64,000 nucleotides of DNA from Novosphingobium clariflavum. GTDB taxonomy: Bacteria > Pseudomonadota > Alphaproteobacteria > Sphingomonadales > Sphingomonadaceae. The stretch lies in the NCBI RefSeq assembly GCF_026420865.1, contig NZ_JAPCWC010000020.1:1-64000 (forward strand), given 5' to 3'. Positions within the stretch are counted from its first letter, which is position 1, and each line of letters opens with the position of its first letter. Positions 24,310 through 31,585 of the stretch are shown piece by piece. The notes under the pieces were generated by a model. It was not told the origin of the DNA and ran no database searches. It worked only from the letters and a program-made list of their open reading frames with translations. Position numbers and translations under genes: made by a program.

Positions 24310-24693
24310 TCAGCCGTACTTCGCGTGGAAATCATCTTCGGACATGCACGCGTAAATAATCAACTCGATCAACGCGATGATGCTCGGAATGAACGTCCAG
24401 CAGAACAGCAGATAGAGGATCCCCAGGCCCGCCTGCCCGAGATAAAACTTGTGGCCACCGATGCCCCCAAGGAATAGCGCGATCAGGATTGCCGCGCCCC
24501 TGCTCTTCGCATGCCTCACATATACCGGACGCGCACTGGCCCTCAGCGCCTCCTCAGCCTTGCGCATCGACACATCCACGGTTTCCCCGCAGTAACGACA
24601 CTTCCGCGCTTCCGCCCGAATCGGCTCCGCACAGAACGGGCAGCTCACCATCGCAACCCCATCCGGGACAGCGTTCGGCGCCAGATTTTCCAT
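24310..24693 (-). CDS. zinc-ribbon TM2-domain membrane protein
   Basis: From ATG 24693 the product is 127 residues. It has an N-terminal zinc ribbon (CPFCAEPI...CRYCGE, about residues 17-37) and a C-terminal TM2 domain with two membrane helices around GGIGGHKFYLGQAG. The gene is convergent with the repressor and lies inside the immunity region, where lysogeny-conversion genes are often found. TM2 proteins have no settled function; superinfection exclusion is one possibility, inferred only from location. Confidence 0.7.
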   Translation of the reverse strand: MENLAPNAVPDGVAMVSCPFCAEPIRAEARKCRYCGETVDVSMRKAEEALRASARPVYVRHAKSRGAAILIALFLGGIGGHKFYLGQAGLGILYLLFCWTFIPSIIALIELIIYACMSEDDFHAKYG

Positions 24694-24777
24694 TTTCCTA
24701 CAATCCCCCTGATAGGTATGAACACTTAGATTAAGCCGACAAGGCTGAAGGTTCAACTAACGCCGCTTTTTCGCGAA

Positions 24778-24831
24778 GTTTCATTTTCTGAAACATTTTC
24801 GCTTGACCTGAAGTTTCGTTTTATGAAACAA
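24778..24831 (+). promoter_or_regulatory. right early promoter with two operators
   Basis: Two 17-bp palindromes occur: GTTTCATTTTCTGAAAC (24778-24794) and GTTTCGTTTTATGAAAC (24813-24829). Between them lies TTGACC (24803-24808), and AAACAA (24826-24831) follows at 17-bp spacing. Geometry and sequence mirror the left promoter at 23884-23912. This should drive the plus-strand operon starting near 24857 and be repressed in the lysogen. Confidence 0.65.
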
Positions 24832-24856
24832 AACACTCCAACAGGCATCCAGCCTG

Positions 24857-25147
24857 ATGGAGATGCGAATGCTGGCCGTCGCCACCGAATTCCCGCAGGT
24901 CGGTTCCCACTGCTTCTTCGACGACGTCGACCAGCAGAACCGCCCCGTCGTCGAGCCCGCGCGGATCCTGCGCAACAATGGCGACGGCACCGTTCTCGTG
25001 TCGCTGACCAACCGTCGGTATCCCCGCGAGATCGCCAGCGGTAACCGCACGGTCGATCTGGCGCGTCTGCGCGCCACCGAAAAGCCCGAGTTTCCTGCCG
25101 CCGCTTCGGGTCGCAAGCCGAAGGCGAAGAAGGCGAACCGCCGGTGA
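24857..25147 (+). CDS. first gene of the right early operon, unknown function
   Basis: The product is up to 96 residues. ATG 24869 has the better ribosome site (GGAG 6 nt upstream) and would give 92. The protein has a small beta-rich domain (GSHCFFDDVDQQNRPVVEPARIL, DGTVLVSLTNRRYP) and a basic Lys/Arg C-terminus suggesting nucleic-acid contact. It lies directly downstream of the operators, so it is likely expressed first on induction. It overlaps the next gene by 4 nt. Confidence 0.6.
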   Translation: MEMRMLAVATEFPQVGSHCFFDDVDQQNRPVVEPARILRNNGDGTVLVSLTNRRYPREIASGNRTVDLARLRATEKPEFPAAASGRKPKAKKANRR

Positions 25148-25443
25148 GCGCGCAAAGCGCCACCGGCGGCGCCGAACCGCTGCCCGACCTCAAGGTCGGG
25201 CAGATGGTGATCGACAGCTTCAACCTTTGGACGCCTGATAGTTGGGTGCCGCAAGAACGGCTCGCCCGTGTCGTCAATCCCTGCGTTCAAAACGATCCCG
25301 ACTACGCGGGCTGCGTCGAAATCGACTACGTGCCCGCCGCCTGGATCGGCCGCCACTTCGTTTCCAGGAACAATCTGCGACTGGCCACCGACGCCGAAAT
25401 AAGCCCCGCCGCGCTCGCAAGCGGAGGGCAGGCCGATGACTGA
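25144..25443 (+). CDS. 99-aa phage protein, unknown function
   Basis: A soluble protein (DLKVGQMVIDSFNLWTPDSWVPQERLARVV...AAWIGRHFVSRNNLRLA) without a recognised motif. It starts in the ATGA-type overlap with the preceding gene and its end overlaps the next. The end, ASGGQADD, is encoded within a 29-bp sequence that recurs at 26344-26372, implying local duplication. Confidence 0.55.
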   Translation: MSAQSATGGAEPLPDLKVGQMVIDSFNLWTPDSWVPQERLARVVNPCVQNDPDYAGCVEIDYVPAAWIGRHFVSRNNLRLATDAEISPAALASGGQADD

Positions 25444-25449
25444 GCCGCT
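25421..25449 (+). repeat. 29-bp direct repeat, copy 1
   Basis: The sequence spanning the stop of the 99-aa gene and the start of the next (codes GGQADD, then MTEPLP) is repeated exactly at 26344-26372. Both copies cover a stop/start overlap, so it looks like a duplicated gene junction that could also allow homologous deletion of the 0.9 kb between copies. Confidence 0.8.
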
Positions 25450-25804
25450 CCCCTCCGGCGGCGCCGAACCTCTGGGCGCCCTGCCGCGCCTGCCTGCGGA
25501 AGCGCTGGCCGCGTGCCCGTTCTGTCAGCGCACCATGCTGCAGACGCCCACGCCGATCTTCTATCGGATCAAGGTGCAGTATTGCGGCATCGATCAGGCC
25601 GCCGTTCGCGAGCACATCGGCCTCGGCATGATGCTGGGCGGCACCAACGCCGCCATGGCCATTGCCGATGCCATGGGCGCGCATAAGCCGCCCGTTGTCG
25701 AGATGTCGAAGGGCACGGTCAACGTCTGCCTGCAGTGCGCCCAGGAGCGCATCGAAATCATCAGCCTCACGGGCTATGCGCTTGAGGGGAACGGCGATGG
25801 TTGA
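25436..25804 (+). CDS. zinc-binding phage protein, unknown function
   Basis: The 122-residue protein has two cysteine pairs, ACPFCQRTM near residue 30 and NVCLQCAQE near 100, that could form one treble-clef zinc site. A Gly/Ala-rich middle (GLGMMLGGTNAAMAIADAMG) separates them. It is coupled to both neighbours by short overlaps. A DNA-binding or adaptor role is possible, but no family is recognised. Confidence 0.55.
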   Translation: MTEPLPSGGAEPLGALPRLPAEALAACPFCQRTMLQTPTPIFYRIKVQYCGIDQAAVREHIGLGMMLGGTNAAMAIADAMGAHKPPVVEMSKGTVNVCLQCAQERIEIISLTGYALEGNGDG

Positions 25805-26366
25805 CGAAAACCTGACCTGGCTGCCGATGACAGACTTCGGCAACGCCCGCCGCCTCATGGAGAGGTCGGCACGCTTAACCCGCCGTGGCCTAGCCGTCCT
25901 CGGCCCGTCCGGCAATGTCATCGCCTGGCTTGAGCAAGCCGAGGGCTTCACCGGCAGCACCGACCAATTGCAGCAGCAGGTCGGGCTCGATCCGTGCGAC
26001 GACTGGTCCGCCGAATGCCTCAAGCTGCAGTTCGAGGACAAGGTCCGGTTCTTTGCGGTTTGCGATGACGCGTGTGCCGATGATGCGTGGATACCGGCCG
26101 ATCATCTCCGTCTGGTCGAGGCCCGCATTGGCGATCTTTGTGCCGACCGTCTGCGCCGCATCCGGCTCCATGATAATGTCCCGCTTGCGCTCGCCTCCCG
26201 TGATGCGCAGCAGGACGCGTCCGTCAGCACGGCGCGCAACGGCCATGTCGCCCTCTTTCAGGATCGCCAACTTCTATCTCCTTCGGGTTCCCGTATCTCC
26301 CCGAAGGTAGCCGAAGCCGGGGAGAGTGAAACCCCTCTCCCCGGCGGAGGGCAGGCCGATGACTGA
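25797..26366 (+). CDS. phage protein sharing a short motif with the P4-type primase
   Basis: The 189-residue protein has N-terminal WLPMTDFGNARRLMERS, which echoes FELNDYGNARRLEVLA in the phage primase-helicase (16171-17856). The rest is Asp/Cys/Arg-rich without a recognised fold. Start and stop both fall in 8-nt overlaps with neighbours, which supports it as a real gene. An opposite-strand frame at 25890-26270 with a good ribosome site competes for the same DNA; the two are discussed separately. Confidence 0.6.
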   Translation: MVDENLTWLPMTDFGNARRLMERSARLTRRGLAVLGPSGNVIAWLEQAEGFTGSTDQLQQQVGLDPCDDWSAECLKLQFEDKVRFFAVCDDACADDAWIPADHLRLVEARIGDLCADRLRRIRLHDNVPLALASRDAQQDASVSTARNGHVALFQDRQLLSPSGSRISPKVAEAGESETPLPGGGQADD

Positions 26367-26372
26367 GCCGCT
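26344..26372 (+). repeat. 29-bp direct repeat, copy 2
   Basis: An identical copy of 25421-25449. It again spans the end of one gene (GGQADD) and the start of the next (MTEPLP), in the same frames as the first copy. Confidence 0.8.
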
Positions 26373-26841
26373 ACCCACCATCGCCCAGATCGGCGCCGAG
26401 GAATACCGCCTGCGCATGGCAGCCGCGCTTCGCAAGATCGCTATCGGCGAGATCACGCAGGCCCACGCGACCCAGCTCATGGCGCCGTGGACGGCGATCG
26501 CACTGCTCAGCCGCGCGGAAGTGCCGGAACTCGTGCTGCCGATCGAGGAAGCGCGGGCCACCATCGTGCACTACCCGGGCAATGGCGCACCGGCCGTCTA
26601 CGGGCACAAGATCCCGGAAGACGACGCGCGCATACTGCTCGCCAGCAGCACCTGCGGCCCGAACGTTTGGGGCCCCACGCTCTGCAAGGCGCGCGATGCC
26701 GCACTGGCACGGGCCATCACGCCCGACGCGATCCGCCGCGCCCGCAATCTCTGCCGCCTCGCCGCCGCGCTGGACGTGCCGCTTACGGCCGCCTCCTGCG
26801 CCCCGCCGCGCGGCGCCGCTCCCGAAAGGAAAGCAGCGTGA
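26359..26841 (+). CDS. 160-aa helical phage protein, unknown function
   Basis: Starting at ATG 26359 within the direct repeat, the product has a helical N-terminal half (EEYRLRMAAALRKIAIGEITQAHATQLM) and a C-terminal cysteine-containing part. No domain is recognised. It overlaps the preceding gene by 8 nt and the next by 4 nt. Confidence 0.55.
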   Translation: MTEPLPTIAQIGAEEYRLRMAAALRKIAIGEITQAHATQLMAPWTAIALLSRAEVPELVLPIEEARATIVHYPGNGAPAVYGHKIPEDDARILLASSTCGPNVWGPTLCKARDAALARAITPDAIRRARNLCRLAAALDVPLTAASCAPPRGAAPERKAA

Positions 26842-26963
26842 AGGCCTTTGCCGAACTCTGGCGCACTGCGCCGGCAGACATGCGCGCGGACGTGGTGGAC
26901 CTGTTCCTTGCCACCCCCACGATCGCGGCCGTGTTCTTCGTGTTCTGGGCAGCAACCTCATGA
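26838..26963 (+). CDS. 41-aa single-pass membrane protein
   Basis: GTG 26838 overlaps the upstream stop (GTGA). The product has a charged helical N-terminus and one membrane segment near the C-terminus (TIAAVFFVFWAA). It is directly followed, with ATGA overlap, by another small membrane protein. Paired micro-membrane proteins in a phage early operon could be exclusion or inhibitory factors, but no family is known. Confidence 0.5.
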   Translation: MKAFAELWRTAPADMRADVVDLFLATPTIAAVFFVFWAATS

Positions 26964-27139
26964 ACGAGGAAGACCGCCGCCGCATCCACGGGCGAGTGCA
27001 CAGCGAATGGGAACACGTTCCCACCCCGCTCACCAGCCGCCGCACGTGGAACCGCGTTGCCCTGGGCATCACTGGCCTTTGGTCCGTCGTGTTCCTCGCC
27101 TTGGCGCTCGCGAAGTGCACGCACTGGTCCGGCATCTGA
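26960..27139 (+). CDS. 59-aa single-pass membrane protein
   Basis: The N-terminal half is hydrophilic and Arg/His-rich; the C-terminal half has one membrane helix (VALGITGLWSVVFLALALA). ATG 26960 overlaps the previous stop. The gene is followed by a 117-nt GC-rich gap before the DUF5131 gene. Function is unknown. Confidence 0.55.
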   Translation: MNEEDRRRIHGRVHSEWEHVPTPLTSRRTWNRVALGITGLWSVVFLALALAKCTHWSGI

Positions 27140-27256
27140 CCAATCAGACCCCCCGCTCCCGGCGCACGTACCAGCGCCGGGGCACTCCGGCCGCCGTCGC
27201 CTTTCCCACCCCCTGCGGGGCGGCGGCGGCCACCCACCCTTTCGGAGCGAACGACC

Positions 27257-28279
27257 GTGGCTGAGAACAGCGCAATCGAGTGGACGCACCACACCTTCAA
27301 CCCGTGGATTGGCTGCACCAAAGTCGGTCCCGGCTGCGACAACTGCTATGCTGCGGATCTCGCCACGGTGCGCCTCGGTGTGATGTGGGGTGCTGGCGCA
27401 GAGCGTCGCCACACCGCCGCATCGACGTGGAAGCAGCCGCGCGCATGGAACCGAAAGGCGGAAGCCGCTGGCGTGCGCTACCGCGTGTTCTGCGCCTCGC
27501 TGGCCGACGTGTTCGACAACGAGGTTCCGGCTGAGTGGCGCGCCGAGCTGTTCCAGCTGATCCGAGAGACGCCGCACCTAGACTGGCTGCTGGTAACGAA
27601 GCGCATCGGCAATGCCGCGAAGATGGCCGAGGCTGCTGGCGGGCTTCCGGGCAATGTCTGGCTGGGTGTGACGATCGTCAACCAGCCCGAAGCAGACCGG
27701 GATATCCCGAAGCTGCTCCAGACCGACGGGCCGCGCATTCGCTTCCTGTCTATGGAACCTCTGCTCGCCGACGTGAACATCGAGCCTTGGCTGAACCCGG
27801 ACCTGACCTGTCAGGGATGTGACGACGGCGAAGGGTACGGCAATCGTTGCAGCAGCACCCAAGTCCCGCGCGGAGAGCAATGCCCTTGGAATCGCGCTGT
27901 ACAGATCGTGACGGATCATGGCCCTTATTCCGACGACGGCGAACCCGCATCCGTCACGTGCGACGTGCGAACGCTGGATTGGGTGATCGCCGGAGGCGAA
28001 AGCGGGCCTCGAGCGCGCCCGATGCACCCTGACTGGGCGCGTTCGCTGCGCGATCAGTGTGCGGCTGCTGGCGTCCCCTTCCTGTTCAAGCAGTGGGGCG
28101 AGTACGTGCCCGCAGGCGACCATCTGGAAGAAGATATTCCCGCTTACCTTAGGTTGAGGCGCGGCGATCTTTGCCATGTCTTTCCCGACCATCAGCTGAT
28201 GGCCCGTGTCGGAAAGAAGGCGGCCGGCCGCCTACTCGATGGCGTCCTGCATCACGATTTCCCGGCGGTTGAGAAGTGA
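27257..28279 (+). CDS. phage Gp37/Gp68 family protein (DUF5131)
   Basis: The 340-residue protein is an intact DUF5131 member: IEWTHHTFNPWIGCTKVGPGCDNCYA at the N-terminus with a cysteine cluster resembling radical-SAM or metal-binding loops, then LLVTKRIGN, VWLGVTIVNQ, FLSMEPLL and a C-terminal VIAGGESGPRARP. The family is widespread in phages; its biochemical role is not established. An additional Cys-rich insert lies near residues 185-210 (CQGCDDGEGYGNRC). Start is GTG 27257 after GGAG. Confidence 0.85.
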   Translation: MAENSAIEWTHHTFNPWIGCTKVGPGCDNCYAADLATVRLGVMWGAGAERRHTAASTWKQPRAWNRKAEAAGVRYRVFCASLADVFDNEVPAEWRAELFQLIRETPHLDWLLVTKRIGNAAKMAEAAGGLPGNVWLGVTIVNQPEADRDIPKLLQTDGPRIRFLSMEPLLADVNIEPWLNPDLTCQGCDDGEGYGNRCSSTQVPRGEQCPWNRAVQIVTDHGPYSDDGEPASVTCDVRTLDWVIAGGESGPRARPMHPDWARSLRDQCAAAGVPFLFKQWGEYVPAGDHLEEDIPAYLRLRRGDLCHVFPDHQLMARVGKKAAGRLLDGVLHHDFPAVEK

Positions 28280-28533
28280 CCCCGCCGCCATCGCCCGAAA
28301 CGGTCGACCGCGTAACCGGCGTGCTGGCGCTTTTCGTCGATGCCGACCAGATCGATCCGCGCGCCTTCCTTGTCGGTGATCTGGCCCTGTCCTGGCGCGA
28401 TCGCCTGTGCCTGTGCAGCGAGCTGGAAGAGACGTTCCAGATCGACATTCCCGACCAGGTGCTGACCGACTGGGAAACGGTGGAGGATATCGCCAGCACC
28501 GTTTCCGAGATCGAGCGGAAGGCGCGGCGATGA
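28276..28533 (+). CDS. phage acyl-carrier-protein-like protein lacking the carrier serine
   Basis: The 85-residue protein aligns over its length with host AcpP at 37400-37654: DLALSWRDRLCLCSELEETFQIDIPD against DLGADSLDIVELVMAFEEEFGVEIPD. The phosphopantetheine Ser of AcpP (Ser37) is replaced by Trp40, with Ser39 one residue earlier. It therefore keeps the four-helix carrier fold but probably cannot carry an acyl group at the usual site. It may mimic ACP to bind a host partner. It is coupled by 4-nt overlaps on both sides. Confidence 0.6.
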   Translation: MTPPPSPETVDRVTGVLALFVDADQIDPRAFLVGDLALSWRDRLCLCSELEETFQIDIPDQVLTDWETVEDIASTVSEIERKARR

Positions 28534-28706
28534 GGCCCGCCGCCCTCAACATCGTCCCGATCGACGATGATGCCCGCAACGGTCGCTACCAGCTGGTTTT
28601 CGCGGGCGATCGCTACGCGCTGGTGCGCTGGCTCGGCGGCCACTGGATTTTCACCAGCGGGCAGCAGCTGCCCGACGAACCCACCCATTATCATCGAAAG
28701 GACTGA
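28530..28706 (+). CDS. 58-aa phage protein, unknown function
   Basis: ATG 28530 overlaps the ACP-like stop. The small product looks beta-rich (GRYQLVFAGDRYALVRWLGGHWIFTSG), has no membrane segment, and resembles short single-domain phage accessory proteins. It ends 4 nt before the ParB-like gene. No family is recognised. Confidence 0.55.
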   Translation: MRPAALNIVPIDDDARNGRYQLVFAGDRYALVRWLGGHWIFTSGQQLPDEPTHYHRKD

Positions 28707-28710
28707 TCCC

Positions 28711-30156
28711 ATGTCCGAAGGCACAGACACGCCCGAATTCCCCGAAGGCCAGATCAGCAGCATCCCGCTTGATCGCCTCATGCTCTCCAGCCTCAACGTG
28801 CGCCAGACCGAGCGTGACGCCGATACCGTTGGGCTTGCCGAAAGCATCGCCACGCACGGCCTGAAACAGAACCTGATCGTGGTACCCGCGCACTTCAGCA
28901 CTGGCGAGGTTCACGAGGAATGGAACGGCGCCGATCGATGGGCCGGAAAATTCGAGGTGATCGCTGGCGGCCGACGCTTCCAGGCACTGCAATTGCTGGT
29001 CGAGCAAGATCGACTGCCGGCAACTTTCCCCACCCCATGCAAGGTGGAGAGCCGCGACCAGGCGCGCGAAACGTCCCTCATCGAGAACAAGGAACGGGTC
29101 ACCATGAACCCGGCTGACGAACTCGATGCGTACCGCGAAATCGTTGCCCGTCACAGCGGCAACCCCAAGGTCCCGAGCGATGCCGCGATCGAGATCTGCG
29201 CCAAGCGCTTCGGCAAAACTGTCCGTTACGTCGAAGGTCGCCTGCGCCTGGCGAACCTCGCGCCCGAGATCCTCGCAGCGCTACGGGCTGACGAGATCGG
29301 CCTTGAAAGCGCCAAGGCCTACGCCGCTGTTGAGGACCACGAGCTTCAGCTGCAGGTATTCGAGGCGCAGAAGAAATCGAAATGGAAGGCGCATCACGCC
29401 AGCATCGTGCGCGATGCGCTGAACGGCCACTCGCTGGCGATAGACCACGATCTGGTGAAGTTCGTCGGACTGGATGCCTATCTAGCGGCCGGCGGGCATA
29501 TCATCACCGACCTGTTCATGGGCACCGATGGCGAACAGCGCGTAACCGACGTCAAGCTGGTCGAGGAAATGGCCCGCAAGCTGGCGGAACCGATGGTTGC
29601 CCCTCAGGCGAAAAAGGACGGCTTCAAGTCCGGCATGCTGGCAACTGTCTATGGCGGTTGGCCCAAGGCCCCTGAAGGCATGGAACGCTTCCAGCGCTAT
29701 TACGCGGACAAGGATCCCACCAAGGCCGAGTTGAAGAAGTGCATCGCGGTATACGGCATCGAGATCGACGGAACCGGCATCGCAAAGCTCGGCCACTTCC
29801 GACCAATCCCCGTGAAAGAACAGCAGCCGGAGCGAGATTGGGAGGCCGAACGCGCTGCCAATTCGCGCAGCCATGCCGTGAAGCGCAGAGCGGCTCGGTT
29901 GGCCATATATGAACTGGGCAAATTCACCGGCACTCCGCTGGAAGGACACGCTTTCTGGCCTGATTACAACCCGAATGTCGTCGAACTCGATAGATCGGAC
30001 GAAGCCTTCACGTTCGTTGCCGTACTGATACGGGTGCCGACCGAGCGGGTGGAAGCCAACCGCGAGGAAGCCGAACGCCTGATCGACGAGGAAGCCGCCG
30101 CCGCAGCGGCTGCCCAGGCTGAAGAAGATGCCGAAGACGAAGGGGCGGACGCATGA
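28711..30156 (+). CDS. ParB/RepB-like DNA-binding protein
   Basis: From ATG 28711 (AAAGGA upstream) the product has 481 residues. The N-terminal ParB domain shows IPLDRLMLSSLNVRQTERD, LAESIATHGLKQNLIV, EVIAGGRRFQAL and ENKERVTMNPADE, followed by a helix-turn-helix region (AIEICAKRFGKTVRYVEGRL). The C-terminus ends in an Ala/Glu-rich tail. Such proteins are common in phages and plasmids and may act in partition, nuclease activity or transcription control. It is the second ParB-like gene of this prophage. Confidence 0.8.
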   Translation: MSEGTDTPEFPEGQISSIPLDRLMLSSLNVRQTERDADTVGLAESIATHGLKQNLIVVPAHFSTGEVHEEWNGADRWAGKFEVIAGGRRFQALQLLVEQDRLPATFPTPCKVESRDQARETSLIENKERVTMNPADELDAYREIVARHSGNPKVPSDAAIEICAKRFGKTVRYVEGRLRLANLAPEILAALRADEIGLESAKAYAAVEDHELQLQVFEAQKKSKWKAHHASIVRDALNGHSLAIDHDLVKFVGLDAYLAAGGHIITDLFMGTDGEQRVTDVKLVEEMARKLAEPMVAPQAKKDGFKSGMLATVYGGWPKAPEGMERFQRYYADKDPTKAELKKCIAVYGIEIDGTGIAKLGHFRPIPVKEQQPERDWEAERAANSRSHAVKRRAARLAIYELGKFTGTPLEGHAFWPDYNPNVVELDRSDEAFTFVAVLIRVPTERVEANREEAERLIDEEAAAAAAAQAEEDAEDEGADA

Positions 30157-30956
30157 CTCGCCCGGACATGGCGGAAGACCGCCCCAACGCCGCCGACTGG
30201 CGCAACCGGGCCGAGCGCGCCGAAGCAGAATGTGCCGAACTGCGCGCAGGAGCCCGCGCCGCCATCGCCGCCCTGCAATCCCGCCCCGCCGAACATCCCG
30301 ACGATGTAGCGGTTGACCTGTTCGCGGCTGCCATGAAGGCAAAACTTGCCATGAAGCGCGCGGAAGGTCGCGGCGGATGGCAGAACCGGGACGAGTGTAG
30401 CGCCGAACGCCTATCGGGAATGCTGCGCGATCACGTCGGCAAGGGCGATCCGGTCGACGTGGCCAACTTCGCCATGATGCTCCACCAACGCGACGAAAAG
30501 ATCAGTCCCGAGCAACCTCGCTACAAACCTAATCGTGGCGAACGCCCCGAGACAATCCTTGTCGCCAAGGCCGCTGCCGACGTAACAGTGCCGGAAGGCT
30601 CGACAAGCTACAGCCGGGAAAAATGGTACATCGCCCGCGATGCCGCTCTGTTCGCCGGGGAAGCCCTAGGCCTATCGATCCAGATGAGACCGATGGAGCA
30701 ATGGGATCGTCGCGACGAAACGGTGCTTTTGCTGGTCGATTACACAGACGGTTGCCGCGCCCTGGACGATGCACCGCTGGCACTCACCATCGGCCATAAC
30801 AACGATCACAATGTGGGCGACGGCGAAGGCAAAGGCTGGGAATTCGCAGGCTGGTGCTGGAGCCACGATCATTACGTGGCCGGCAAAGGCAAGCCCATTG
30901 GCTGGGCTCCGCTCCCTCACCATCTCGCGGATCCCGCAAAGGCGGGCAAGGCGTGA
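30153..30956 (+). CDS. phage protein of unknown function
   Basis: The 267-residue protein has an N-terminal coiled coil (DWRNRAERAEAECAELRAGARAAIAAL). A helical part (VDLFAAAMKAKLAMKR...SGMLRDHVGKGDPVDVANFAMML) resembles segments of phage metabolic accessory proteins. A C-terminal Trp/His-rich part (GWEFAGWCWSHDHYV...IGWAPLPH) is reminiscent of DUF551. It is coupled by 4-nt overlaps to the ParB-like and methyltransferase genes. No activity can be assigned. Confidence 0.55.
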   Translation: MTRPDMAEDRPNAADWRNRAERAEAECAELRAGARAAIAALQSRPAEHPDDVAVDLFAAAMKAKLAMKRAEGRGGWQNRDECSAERLSGMLRDHVGKGDPVDVANFAMMLHQRDEKISPEQPRYKPNRGERPETILVAKAAADVTVPEGSTSYSREKWYIARDAALFAGEALGLSIQMRPMEQWDRRDETVLLLVDYTDGCRALDDAPLALTIGHNNDHNVGDGEGKGWEFAGWCWSHDHYVAGKGKPIGWAPLPHHLADPAKAGKA

Positions 30957-31585
30957 CCCATCACTTCGCCTCCCTCCCCCGCAAAGACTATCAGCTGGCG
31001 CTGATGGACCCCGCCTGGGCGACGCGCAATTACGACGGCACCGATCGCACGCCCACGCAGAAGCGCGGCGAGGATCACTATCCGACGATGACGCTGGACG
31101 AGCTGAAAGCGCTCGAAGTCGGCGAGATCATGGCGAAAAACTCGCTGATCGCCATGTGGGTGATCAGCAGCCATCTTGACCAGGCCTTTGAACTGGCACG
31201 GCACTGGGGCTTCACGTTTCGGACCGACCTTTTCATCTGGCTGAAGCAGAAGCTGCTGTTCGCCAACCAGATCGACATGTTCACCGGCGACATTCCCCCG
31301 CCGAAAATGTCGATGGGCAGGCACACGCGCAACCAGGCGGAGGCCTGCTGGCTGTTCGGCCGCGGCAAGGGCCTGCCCGTGCTGAACCACGACGTGCGGC
31401 AGGTAATCATCGAGCCGCCGACCGAACACAGCCGCAAGCCAGCCGAGCAATATGACCGCCTCGCCCGCCTTTACGGCGAGCCCGAAAAGATCCGCTGCCT
31501 CGAAATGTTCAGCCGCACCCCCCGCAAGGGCTGGGACGCGTGGGGCAATGAGGTCGGCAAATTCGCGGAGAAAGCCGATGCGTGA
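30953..31585 (+). CDS. MT-A70 family adenine methyltransferase
   Basis: Starting at GTG 30953 (GTGA overlap), the 210-residue protein has the MT-A70 layout: catalytic motif DPAW in LALMDPAWATRNY (family consensus DPPW), DHYPTMTLDEL, a central WLKQK segment and a C-terminal EHSRKPAEQYDRLARLYG. These enzymes methylate adenine N6 in DNA, which can protect phage DNA from host restriction or mark it. The Pro-to-Ala change is a conservative variant next to the catalytic Asp. Confidence 0.8.
   Translation: MTHHFASLPRKDYQLALMDPAWATRNYDGTDRTPTQKRGEDHYPTMTLDELKALEVGEIMAKNSLIAMWVISSHLDQAFELARHWGFTFRTDLFIWLKQKLLFANQIDMFTGDIPPPKMSMGRHTRNQAEACWLFGRGKGLPVLNHDVRQVIIEPPTEHSRKPAEQYDRLARLYGEPEKIRCLEMFSRTPRKGWDAWGNEVGKFAEKADA

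Noticed and set aside
25890..26270. Antisense frame considered as an annotated gene
   Set aside because: Left out of the gene list because the opposite-strand gene has start and stop overlaps with its neighbours. It is kept as an observation because of its good ribosome site.
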